Positions 1 to 7,603 of a DNA stretch of 64,000 bases are shown one piece after another. The translations under genes were made by a program, and so were the position numbers. The notes beneath the pieces are model-generated. The model was given only the letters and a program-made list of their open reading frames with translations. It was not told where the DNA came from and searched no databases. The DNA is from Rheinheimera sp. (lineage in GTDB: Bacteria; Pseudomonadota; Gammaproteobacteria; Enterobacterales; Alteromonadaceae), in the NCBI GenBank assembly GCA_008015325.1, contig SSFI01000081.1, positions 1 to 64,000 of the forward strand, read 5' to 3'. The first letter of the stretch is position 1. The number at the start of each line of letters is the position of its first letter.

Positions 1-2
1 CA

Positions 3-92
3 TGTCACTACAAACCCCGATTCATCAATACACAGGTTGAATCCGAGCGCAGATACTGGCTTGGCTACAACGATGTGGCCAAAATTAGTTGA
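3..92 (+). CDS. Possible 3' end of a gene entering from the left, unidentified
   Basis: The frame beginning at position 3 is open from the window edge to a TGA at 90-92 and encodes a plausible charged and aromatic C-terminus that includes the segment RFINTQVESERRYWLGYNDV. No start is visible. The peptide is too short to assign to a family. Its location at the edge of an accessory region suggests a mobile-element gene, but that is a guess. It could also be a chance open frame. Confidence 0.25.
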   Translation, partial: CHYKPRFINTQVESERRYWLGYNDVAKIS

Positions 93-321
93 CCACTACA
101 GGTCTACCTCGCCCACTTTGATAAGAGCAGGCAAATGTGCAATCGTGACGTACAAAAACACAGCCATCCATGGTTTATTCCGTTTCTTGTCATGGTGAGT
201 ACGTCGATTTGCAGCAGAGAATGCTTTCACAAGCTAGGTGATTGATTTATCTTAGCTATTCCATTACCGACTGAATTGACATTCAGTTCATTATCACAAA
301 AAGCAAAAGGAGATATTTGCT
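93..321. other. Noncoding stretch ahead of the first lipoprotein gene
   Basis: No open frame with coding character is seen here on either strand. The only structure noticed is a 7-bp inverted repeat (270-287) shortly before the ribosome binding site of the next gene. Confidence 0.4.
270..287. promoter_or_regulatory. Palindrome upstream of lipoprotein gene (possible operator)
   Basis: ACTGAAT and ATTCAGT are perfect inverted arms separated by four bases. The element ends 34 bases before the ATG at 322. The size fits a dimeric repressor site, for example TetR-like, but no cognate regulator is encoded nearby. A short hairpin is equally possible. Confidence 0.3.
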
Positions 322-924
322 ATGTTTCGTTCATTTTTACTTGGGATTGTTGCACTTGTTCTTGGCGGTTGTGCAAGTAGTGGCCAGATGATTAAGTCTA
401 CTAATCAAACATTAACAAACGCTTCAGAGAATCATGCTCAAATAATTTTTATGCGTTCATCATTTGTAGGCGCCGCAATCAGCGCTAGTGTTTTTGAAAT
501 CACCAATGGCAAACCAGAATTTTTAGGCTTAGTTGAAGATGACACAAAAATCGCTGTGAATGCGACTCCGGGTAAGCACCTATACATGGTGGTATCGGAA
601 GCAGCTGATTTTTTAGAAGCGGATGTCGCTGCAGGTAAAACTTACTACTCAGTCGTTACAGCTCGAATGGGTATGTGGAAAGCGAGATTCTCCCTTTGGC
701 CAGTTACAAATACGAGCGGTAAGGAATTTTCTTGGGATAGCAAAGATGTGCAAAAAATGCTGATGAAGACAGTGTTAGTTGAAAACACTGATAAATCTAA
801 ACAATGGGCCCAACACAACAACAGCGATATCACATCGAAGTACAATGAGTATTGGCCTGTATGGCAACAAAAATCAGCAGAAGATCTGAAGGAGCGAACC
901 CTGTCAATACAAGATGGTCGTTAA
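322..924 (+). CDS. Lipoprotein, DUF2846-like
   Basis: This 200-residue protein begins with a lipoprotein signal peptide: a short charged start, a hydrophobic run and the lipobox LGGC with Cys at about residue 17. It is therefore expected to be lipidated and held in the envelope. The middle (residues about 38-115) has the pattern of DUF2846-type lipoproteins, with an I-F-MR-S motif early and a G-K-(H/T)-Y pattern later. No enzymatic motif is visible. The ATG at 322 has a good AAGGAGA ribosome site at 307-313. It is followed by a second, unrelated lipoprotein gene on the same strand, 120 bases away. Function unknown. Confidence 0.8.
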   Translation: MFRSFLLGIVALVLGGCASSGQMIKSTNQTLTNASENHAQIIFMRSSFVGAAISASVFEITNGKPEFLGLVEDDTKIAVNATPGKHLYMVVSEAADFLEADVAAGKTYYSVVTARMGMWKARFSLWPVTNTSGKEFSWDSKDVQKMLMKTVLVENTDKSKQWAQHNNSDITSKYNEYWPVWQQKSAEDLKERTLSIQDGR

Positions 925-1044
925 TTACTGATTCAGTTGAGAAATTCTAGTTTGATGCAATCGGCAGTGCATTCTGCCGGTTGCAACTATTGAAGTTACA
1001 AACTTGTTATGCCGGGTAAACACCTTATTAAAAGGAAATTTAGT

Positions 1045-1452
1045 ATGAACATTTGGAGAAATCTGCTGGTTATCGCTTTCAGTGGATTATTGTTAGCATG
1101 CCAATCCGTGCGATTGGAACAAACCGTCTCAGAACCTTTAGCCTATTCATTGGATTTGGCTGATGCTGAGCGTTGCATTATTGAAGCGGGTGCTGGTCGT
1201 GGATGGTTGATAACTCCCACTAATCCAGGTGAATTGCTTGCAGAGCTTAACGTTCGTCAACATCAGGTCGTGGTGCGTATTGTCTATGACGAAAAAAACA
1301 TTACATATAACTATGTAAGCTCAAAAAATATGGACGCGAACAAAGGTAAAATTCATCGGCAATACCACAACTGGTTAGCCAATTTACGTAACGACATCAA
1401 AGTTAAAATGCATCAGAGCCACACCAAACGACTGTTAAACAAAGAATCCTGA
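1045..1452 (+). CDS. Small lipoprotein, unknown function
   Basis: The open frame extends upstream to 1009, but the ATG at 1045 is preferred. It follows an AAAGGAAA ribosome site at 1031-1038 and starts a clean lipoprotein signal (MNIWRNLLVIAF then LLLAC, Cys at about 19). The product is about 135 residues. It has an ERC segment near residue 45 and a lysine- and histidine-rich tail, and no recognisable domain. The stop at 1450-1452 abuts the stop of the convergent MipA gene with no room for a separate terminator. Function unknown. Confidence 0.75.
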   Translation: MNIWRNLLVIAFSGLLLACQSVRLEQTVSEPLAYSLDLADAERCIIEAGAGRGWLITPTNPGELLAELNVRQHQVVVRIVYDEKNITYNYVSSKNMDANKGKIHRQYHNWLANLRNDIKVKMHQSHTKRLLNKES

Positions 1453-2223
1453 TTACCAATTGCCTTGACTGAAAATCCGCACGAGAACTAGCCCTGTGCT
1501 AATCTGGTGCGTTTTTCTAAATAACGGACTATCGACAAAAGCTGCATCCTCAAAATTGTCGTAACGCGTATAGATACCAAACCACCAATCCCGCTGTTGA
1601 TAGACCAATCCATTGGACAATCGCCACCCACTAAAGCCTGACTTAGCCTGATAGACAGCGCGATCTGCTGTTTCAAAATCAGCCGGGACGCCGTAAAAGT
1701 ATTGGTGATACTGCCTACTGCTCCAGGCCAAAGATGTTGTCATTTGCCATTGCCACACAGCATTGAGATCGGTGTTATACCGTAATTCAGGTTCGAAACG
1801 TTGTCCGATGGCATGCAACCGTTGGAAGTCACCGGCAACCGCGAGCCGCAATGGGAACCGAATCAACCAAGCATCGTTAATTTGAATATCCAATGCGGGG
1901 CCAGCTTCACCAACCCAATCCAATGATGACATACCTTGACGCAATCGATTGTCGGAGCTGTTTACTGGGAGCGAACCTGACAAGCTCAGATTCAACGTCC
2001 AGCCTTCCCCTTGTGTTAATAACCCGGTGGCGCCTTGCCGGTCGATATTCAGCCTCTCACTTTGATATGTAAAAAAGGGCAAAGGTAAAACCAAGAGTTT
2101 TGCCTGGTCAGCGCCCGGATAATGGGGCTGACTGGCGAAGAGAACACCGGCGCCAAGTTTATATTCCCCTGCAAATGCAGCGATAGGGGCACAAAACATC
2201 ATTAAACTGAGGCAAAACCTCAT
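1453..2223 (-). CDS. MipA/OmpV-family outer-membrane protein, last gene of the APE operon
   Basis: The product is about 256 residues with a Sec signal peptide ending at about AFA-GEY. The rest shows the alternating pattern of the MipA/OmpV beta-barrel family: an early LGAGVLFASQPHYPGAD segment, a YFYGV-like segment, and a C-terminal strand ending in RIF. An in-frame TTG lies upstream at 2235, but the ATG at 2223 is preferred because it overlaps the stop of the upstream ketosynthase gene as ATGA, which implies translational coupling. MipA proteins are outer-membrane or scaffold proteins of uncertain function. Position at the end of this operon suggests a role in placing or tolerating the pigment at the outer membrane, which is inference. 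Confidence 0.85.
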   Translation of the reverse strand: MRFCLSLMMFCAPIAAFAGEYKLGAGVLFASQPHYPGADQAKLLVLPLPFFTYQSERLNIDRQGATGLLTQGEGWTLNLSLSGSLPVNSSDNRLRQGMSSLDWVGEAGPALDIQINDAWLIRFPLRLAVAGDFQRLHAIGQRFEPELRYNTDLNAVWQWQMTTSLAWSSRQYHQYFYGVPADFETADRAVYQAKSGFSGWRLSNGLVYQQRDWWFGIYTRYDNFEDAAFVDSPLFRKTHQISTGLVLVRIFSQGNW

Positions 2224-3452
2224 GCGTCTGTCCAATTGCGAAAGATCAACGAGGTATTGATGCCGCCAAATGCAAAATTATTGTTCATCACATAATCACA
2301 TTGCATGGTTCGCGCTTCACCGCAGATATAGTTTAATGCAGCACAGGCAGGATCACGCTCTGTCAGGTTTAGTGTAGGGGCAAACCATTGATCTTTCATC
2401 ATCATGATGGAAGCCCAACTTTCAATTGCACCGCAAGCGCCCAAAGTGTGGCCCAAATAGCTTTTCAGCGACGAAATAGCAGTATGCTCACCAAACACCT
2501 GGTATGTCGCTGTTGATTCGGCTATGTCGCCACGCTCTGTCGCAGTGCCGTGGGCATTGATGTAGCCTATCTGCTCAGGCTTTAACTGAGCGTCAGACAA
2601 TGCCAACCGCATCGCTATCTCCATGGTTGGAGCAGAAGGTTGAGTAACATGTGCGCCATCCGAATTGGTGCCATAACCAACCACTTCGGCCAGAATAGTG
2701 GCCCCACGTGACAACGCATGCTCTAGTTCTTCCAAAATCAATGTACATGCACCTTCACCTAAAACCAGTCCATCTCGATTCTTGTCGAATGGGCGTGGCG
2801 TCAGATTGGCTTCATCGTTGCGAACACTAGTCGCAAACAACGTATCAAAAACGGCCGCTTCGGTAACACAAAGCTCTTCAGCCCCACCAGCAATCATCAC
2901 CTGTTGGCGGCCAAACTTAATCGCTTCATATGCATAACCAATCCCTTGTGATGCAGAAGTACACGCTGAACTAGTTGTATAAATGCGTCCTTTAACCCCA
3001 AAAAACACGCCAATATTGACCGCCGTTGTATGTGCCATCATTTGTATATAACTGGTCGCAGTGACGCCGGTCATCACCTTGTGGTCAAGCATTCGGCCAA
3101 AAGCACATATAGGTTCAGTACTGCCTGTTGATGAACCATAAGCGATCCCGCAGGAACCGTTAGTCAAGGCCGGGTCTTGCAATAAACCTGCTTGCTGCAA
3201 CGCTCGTTCAGTTGCGCGCGTCGCCATCAGCGACACTCGCCCCATCGAACGTGTGAGTTTCCGTGAATAATGATCTGGTCGCACAAAATCAAGCACTGGC
3301 GCAGCTAAACGTGTATTCAGCTCTTGGTAGCAATCCCAATCAGTCATACGCTTCACTGCATTTTGTCCGGCCGCAACCCGTCTACGAAAATCCAGCCAAT
3401 TGTCGCCAAATGCTGTAATAGCCGACATGCCCGTAATCACTACACGTTTCAT
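2220..3452 (-). CDS. apeR: 3-oxoacyl-ACP synthase (ketosynthase), ApeR-like
   Basis: This is a full-length (410 residue) FabF-type condensing enzyme. The catalytic triad is complete: nucleophile Cys164 in SSACTSAS, His301 in NAHGTATERGD and His335 in SYLGHTLGACG. It would catalyse decarboxylative condensation of malonyl-ACP onto the growing polyene chain in the cytoplasm. The ATG overlaps the stop of the ketoreductase gene by one base (TAATG), and its own stop overlaps the MipA start (ATGA). Order and neighbours match the ApeO-P-Q-R block of characterised aryl polyene clusters. The symbol is assigned by that synteny. Which of the two ketosynthases acts first cannot be read from the sequence. 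Confidence 0.9.
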   Translation of the reverse strand: MKRVVITGMSAITAFGDNWLDFRRRVAAGQNAVKRMTDWDCYQELNTRLAAPVLDFVRPDHYSRKLTRSMGRVSLMATRATERALQQAGLLQDPALTNGSCGIAYGSSTGSTEPICAFGRMLDHKVMTGVTATSYIQMMAHTTAVNIGVFFGVKGRIYTTSSACTSASQGIGYAYEAIKFGRQQVMIAGGAEELCVTEAAVFDTLFATSVRNDEANLTPRPFDKNRDGLVLGEGACTLILEELEHALSRGATILAEVVGYGTNSDGAHVTQPSAPTMEIAMRLALSDAQLKPEQIGYINAHGTATERGDIAESTATYQVFGEHTAISSLKSYLGHTLGACGAIESWASIMMMKDQWFAPTLNLTERDPACAALNYICGEARTMQCDYVMNNNFAFGGINTSLIFRNWTDA

Positions 3453-4177
3453 TAAATCATTCCACCATTGACTGAAATCACCTGCCGCGTAATGTACGCC
3501 GCCGGTTCAGAACATAAAAAGCTGACGGTTGCTGCCACTTCAGCGGCTGTGCCTGCGCGCCGCAGCGGAATCATCGCCATCATCTCGTCTAATGGCAACG
3601 CATCCGTCATTTCGGTCTCGATTAACCCGGGCGCCACACAATTCACGGTAATTTTTCGTTTGGCTAGTTCCAGGGCAAGCGCTTTGGTTGCGCCGATCAA
3701 ACCCGCTTTTGCTGCGGAATAATTTACCTGGCCACGATTGCCGGCGATGCCGCTCACTGATGCTATCGTGACGATGCGTCCGCCCTTTCGAAGTTGAATC
3801 ATCGGCATTACCAGCGGGTGCAGCACATTATAAAAACCATCGAGGTTGGTATGAATGACGCTATCCCAATCCTGATCTGTCAGTGCCGGGAAAGCGCCGT
3901 CCTTGTGAATACCCGCATTGCACACCACCGCATAATAGGCCCCGTGCGCCTCGACGTCCTGTGTTAGCAATGGTGTGGCTTGCATACGATTGGCGACATC
4001 AAACTGTAACACCCACGCACGCCGTCCCAATGCACGGATTTCTGCAGCAACCGCTTCCGCACTGGCGATATCTGAACGGCAATGCACAGTGATATCAAAA
4101 CCATCTTTGGCCAATTGCAGTGCGATCGCTCTGCCAATTCCCCGACTCGAGCCGGTCACGAGACAACGTGGCATCAT
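3452..4177 (-). CDS. apeQ: 3-oxoacyl-ACP reductase (FabG-like SDR), ApeQ-like
   Basis: This 241-residue classical short-chain dehydrogenase has the nucleotide-binding motif TGSSRGIGRA at 8-17, the CNAGI motif near 86-90, and the catalytic Tyr153 and Lys157 in YSAAK with an upstream serine near 140-142. It would reduce the beta-keto group with NADPH after each condensation. It starts (ATGATG) directly after the stop of the dehydratase gene at 4178 and overlaps the next ketosynthase gene by one base. Family and reaction are secure. The ACP-bound polyene substrate is inferred from the cluster. Confidence 0.9.
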   Translation of the reverse strand: MMPRCLVTGSSRGIGRAIALQLAKDGFDITVHCRSDIASAEAVAAEIRALGRRAWVLQFDVANRMQATPLLTQDVEAHGAYYAVVCNAGIHKDGAFPALTDQDWDSVIHTNLDGFYNVLHPLVMPMIQLRKGGRIVTIASVSGIAGNRGQVNYSAAKAGLIGATKALALELAKRKITVNCVAPGLIETEMTDALPLDEMMAMIPLRRAGTAAEVAATVSFLCSEPAAYITRQVISVNGGMI

Positions 4178-4630
4178 CTACTCCTTGAGCCATTCACTGA
4201 CATTATCAGGCTGAAATACATTGATGTTGGCTTGTACCAACAGTTGATCCTGATGAAAAATCTGGCAGGCAAACACACTAAGACCTGACTCCTCCATCAC
4301 TACTTTTTCCGCCGTGACACGCAATGTCCAGCCATATGAAAACACCGGAACACTTGGTTCATATTTACGACTGCCCAGCAGAAAGCCAATTTTCACATCA
4401 GCACCATTGGCCAGTGCCTGAGCCCCGGCATAACAGGCAATCGTTTGCGCCATATACTCTAATCCCGCATAAGCAGGAACACCCTGGAGTTCAGGTTGAA
4501 ACAGCAAGCTCGAACTCACAATATCAACTTCACAACAGGCCGACGTCGTGTCGGCGGCCACGAACCGACTTAACAAAATCATCGGTGGCCGGTGGGAAAT
4601 CAGTTGTTCTAATGAATAATGGCTCATCAA
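4178..4630 (-). CDS. apeP: Hotdog-fold 3-hydroxyacyl-ACP dehydratase, ApeP-like
   Basis: The 150-residue protein resembles the FabA/FabZ-like dehydratases of aryl polyene clusters. It has an N-terminal ISHRPPMILLSRF segment typical of this group and a central helix GLEYMAQTIACYAGAQA carrying a catalytic Glu. It would remove water to create the trans double bonds of the polyene. The start codon overlaps the stop of the upstream ketosynthase (ATGA), and the stop abuts the ketoreductase start. A second, different dehydratase (14065-14418) is in the same operon, and the two are known to cooperate in related systems. Confidence 0.85.
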   Translation of the reverse strand: MMSHYSLEQLISHRPPMILLSRFVAADTTSACCEVDIVSSSLLFQPELQGVPAYAGLEYMAQTIACYAGAQALANGADVKIGFLLGSRKYEPSVPVFSYGWTLRVTAEKVVMEESGLSVFACQIFHQDQLLVQANINVFQPDNVSEWLKE

Positions 4631-5826
4631 TCTTTACTCAAAATAATCGCCATATTGTTACCACCAAAGGCAAAAGAAGTGCTCAAACAGTGACGTAAAG
4701 GCATTGCACTTACCCCTTTGGCAAAGGTTAAAGTTGGCAATAGCGGATCGGGTTCTGTGGCAAATATCTGCGGTATTAGCGCTTGTTCTACGTTGTGTTC
4801 GGACAGCATTAACCAACAAAGTGCAGCCTCCAAAGCGCCCGCGGCACCGAGGGTATGACCTGTCAGCGCTTTACTGGAGCTCAGCGGCACACCACTGGCG
4901 CCGACGCGAGATAACGTCATCGCTTCCATCGCATCGTTCAGCAGTGTCGCCGTACCGTGCGCATTGATATAACTTAATGCTTGTACATCGATGTCTGCTT
5001 GCTGCAATGCCTGACGGATAGCCCGCTCTGCCCCTTCTCCCTGAGGATGAGGTGCCGACATGTGATGCGCGTCGGCAGATGCACCACAGCCGGACAAACG
5101 GATCACCACCGAAGCATGAGGCAACGGTTGGCGTTGCAACAAAAACAATGCCGCAGCCTCGCCGATATTGATACCATCCCGGTCTTTTGCAAACGGTTGG
5201 CAATAACCCGCCGATACCGATTCCAGCGCAGAAAATCCACGGAGCGTCATTCGACACAATGAATCGACACCACCTACAATAACGGCATCCGCCAAGCCTG
5301 TATCCAAGAAATTCCGCGCCGTCATTAGTGCTCGCGCACTAGACGAGCACGCTGTCGACACTGCCATTGCCGGCCCCCGCACTTGTGCCAACTGCGCAAT
5401 AAATAACGCCGGAGCCGCCATTTCCTGTTGTCGATAGTCAAACGTTTCGGGCCATTCGTTCTGCTGTAATTTCGGCACCATCGCTGCTTCACCGCTGGCA
5501 ATTCCCGATGTACTGGTACCGATCACAACCGCAATTCGGTCTGCGCCGAATCTCTGTATTGCCTTAGCAACATCCGCGGCAATTTGGGCATAGGCTGTGG
5601 CAGCCAGCTGATTGTTTCTGCTGTGTTCCGGGATTGGCCAGCCGGACAAATCTACCAACTCAGCCGCAACATCTCCTACCACAACAGCTTGACCTGCTGT
5701 CAATAAATCGGACCGCCAGCGCATGCCGCTACGACTACCTTTCGATGCCTGCTGCCAAACTTCTGCAGCGGTCATTCCCAGAGCACAACAAATCCCCAGG
5801 GATGTAAGAACAGGAGCTTGACTCAT
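4627..5826 (-). CDS. apeO: 3-oxoacyl-ACP synthase (ketosynthase), ApeO-like
   Basis: This 399-residue condensing enzyme has an intact triad: Cys160 in VSTACSSSA, His290 in NAHGTATLLND and His324 in ALTGHTLGAAG. It is clearly distinct from the 410-residue ketosynthase at 2220-3452. In characterised aryl polyene systems, one ketosynthase partners with the chain-length-factor-like ApeC and the other performs initial steps, and this one sits at the ApeO position. Its ATG overlaps the stop of the DUF3261 gene by four bases, and its stop overlaps the ApeP start. Role assignment between the two ketosynthases is inference. Confidence 0.9.
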   Translation of the reverse strand: MSQAPVLTSLGICCALGMTAAEVWQQASKGSRSGMRWRSDLLTAGQAVVVGDVAAELVDLSGWPIPEHSRNNQLAATAYAQIAADVAKAIQRFGADRIAVVIGTSTSGIASGEAAMVPKLQQNEWPETFDYRQQEMAAPALFIAQLAQVRGPAMAVSTACSSSARALMTARNFLDTGLADAVIVGGVDSLCRMTLRGFSALESVSAGYCQPFAKDRDGINIGEAAALFLLQRQPLPHASVVIRLSGCGASADAHHMSAPHPQGEGAERAIRQALQQADIDVQALSYINAHGTATLLNDAMEAMTLSRVGASGVPLSSSKALTGHTLGAAGALEAALCWLMLSEHNVEQALIPQIFATEPDPLLPTLTFAKGVSAMPLRHCLSTSFAFGGNNMAIILSKD

Positions 5827-6380
5827 AATAACTCTCGCTCCAATGTAACAATGCTCAATTCAAAATTACCGTCAAAGATGCGGTATGTTTTCCCAACCGC
5901 GATCTCGCCAGCACCCTCAATAGTTAACACGGTCTGACCGTCCGCATTTTTTACCTGGCGTTGATTTGGCATGTCAGTCAGCGTTAAGGCACGAAGTTGT
6001 GGCTGAATGTCAGGTAGTGGCAATAGGCTCCATTGCATTTGGGCTAACAATTGCACTGCAAATCGCTTATCTGCAAAAGGTTGAATTCCTGCAGTCAGCA
6101 GTTGACCGTCTGAAGTTAACTCAATGCGCCATAGCTCCTGACCGAGCGGCGACAATCCAACCAGCAGCATTTGCTGTGCGTCTAACTGGGCACTAAGCAA
6201 AAATTCATGATGTTGCCCAGCTGTGGTGAATACAACTTGCTGCAAAATTTGTTGGGCAGGGCCGGGCCAATGGGTTTGCAGCCTGTAATGCCCGCCATCG
6301 AGCTGATAGACCATGTTTGATCGCGGCAGCAATTGGCATGCACTCAACCAAAACACCAGCAATATCGTTAAGCGTCGCAT
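5823..6380 (-). CDS. DUF3261 lipoprotein of the APE cluster
   Basis: The 185-residue protein has a lipoprotein signal peptide with the lipobox LSAC at about residue 15. The remainder matches the DUF3261 family, which recurs beside LolA-like carriers and MMPL exporters in aryl polyene loci. It is probably an inner-leaflet or periplasmic lipoprotein that helps move the lipid-linked pigment to the outer membrane. It overlaps the stop of the upstream flavoenzyme gene by 13 bases and the next ketosynthase by four. By position it may correspond to ApeN, but I am not certain of that name. Confidence 0.8.
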   Translation of the reverse strand: MRRLTILLVFWLSACQLLPRSNMVYQLDGGHYRLQTHWPGPAQQILQQVVFTTAGQHHEFLLSAQLDAQQMLLVGLSPLGQELWRIELTSDGQLLTAGIQPFADKRFAVQLLAQMQWSLLPLPDIQPQLRALTLTDMPNQRQVKNADGQTVLTIEGAGEIAVGKTYRIFDGNFELSIVTLERELL

Positions 6381-7603
6381 AACTCACTCAACGTATTTAA
6401 GCGCCGCCGGGTTTCTGCTACCAATGGATTCTTAGTATCCCATGCATAGCCCGCCAGAATTGACGATATCATTTCGGTGATTGTCGGCTGGCGCTCTGGA
6501 CTAAAAATCATTTTTTGGAAGCGGCCATCATACCAAGCCTCGACAAACTGTCGAAATGTCTCAATACCAGCACGCAGTGGCTGACTGTATTCGCGTTCCC
6601 AATCAATCTCTTCACCTTGCAAATGCCGGACTAATACTGGTACTGCGGTGCAGGCGGACCGTAATGCGATAGTCACTCCGGACGAAAACACCGGGTCGAG
6701 GAACTCGCCGGCATTACCAAGTAGTGCATACCCCTCTCCCGCCAATTGACGAACATTGGCCGAGTAACCAACCAAGCTACGAACATCGTTTAACGGTGTC
6801 GCGTTTTGCAGTAAATGACTCAGCTGCGGGTCGGCCCACACATTTTGCCAGAGCGCATCGTGGTCTGTGGCAAAATCGGTAAAACGCCTGGTTTCCCCCA
6901 CAACACCCAAACTTGCGGTGCCGTCGCTAAAGGGGATCAACCAGAACCATACATCGATCAATTCCGGGTGGACCGTGATTAAAATTTTGTTACGGTCAAA
7001 CGTCGGATCCACGATATGGTCTTGAATGTGACAGAAACAGGCCTGTCGCACCGGAAACCCTGAGGGGGATTCCAGATCAAATAGCCGTGGTAATACACGT
7101 CCAAAGCCCGAAGCGTCCAATACGAATCTGCACTGATAACGTTGTGCCTCGCCGTCAGCCAATCTTACATGTACTGTGCTTAAGTCATCCGCGCGATCAA
7201 TGCCAACAACCTCAACACCATATCGGATTTCAACGCCCTTATTGGCCGCGGCTTCTGCCAGAATTTTGTCAAAAGTAGCGCGTTTTACCTGAAAGGTTGT
7301 ACCCGGCCCGGCGGTAAATTTTTGCGTAAAATCGAATTCGGTCCGCTGGCCTTGCTTGTGAAACACGGCACCATTTTTAAATTGAAATCCTAACTCCGGC
7401 GCAGCGCTGACTACGTCGTCTAATAAACCCGCCTCACTTAAAAACTCCATACAGTGCGGCAGCAGGCTTTCGCCGATCGAGAACCGTGGGAAATAGCCTT
7501 TTTCTAAGCAAACCACGGAAAAACCGTGGTCAATTAGCAATGCCCCGGCTGCAGCGCCAGACGGCCCTGCTCCAATAATCACAACATCAAAATCCATTTT
7601 CAT
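6368..7603 (-). CDS. Flavin-dependent halogenase-like monooxygenase of the APE cluster
   Basis: The 411-residue protein has an N-terminal FAD-binding GAGPSGAAAG motif at 11-20, the conserved FQVKRATFD segment near 104-112, and a WFWLIP sequence at 219-224. That last sequence matches the WxWxIP signature of flavin-dependent halogenases. The second FAD motif is GNAGEFLDPVFSSGV, further downstream. It belongs with the NAD(P)/FAD-dependent oxidoreductases found in xanthomonadin, flexirubin and some APE clusters. It could halogenate or hydroxylate the aryl head group or chain. WxWxIP alone does not prove halogenation, because related reductases and hydroxylases exist. Its ATG overlaps the exporter stop (ATGA). 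Confidence 0.8.
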   Translation of the reverse strand: MKMDFDVVIIGAGPSGAAAGALLIDHGFSVVCLEKGYFPRFSIGESLLPHCMEFLSEAGLLDDVVSAAPELGFQFKNGAVFHKQGQRTEFDFTQKFTAGPGTTFQVKRATFDKILAEAAANKGVEIRYGVEVVGIDRADDLSTVHVRLADGEAQRYQCRFVLDASGFGRVLPRLFDLESPSGFPVRQACFCHIQDHIVDPTFDRNKILITVHPELIDVWFWLIPFSDGTASLGVVGETRRFTDFATDHDALWQNVWADPQLSHLLQNATPLNDVRSLVGYSANVRQLAGEGYALLGNAGEFLDPVFSSGVTIALRSACTAVPVLVRHLQGEEIDWEREYSQPLRAGIETFRQFVEAWYDGRFQKMIFSPERQPTITEMISSILAGYAWDTKNPLVAETRRRLNTLSELCDA

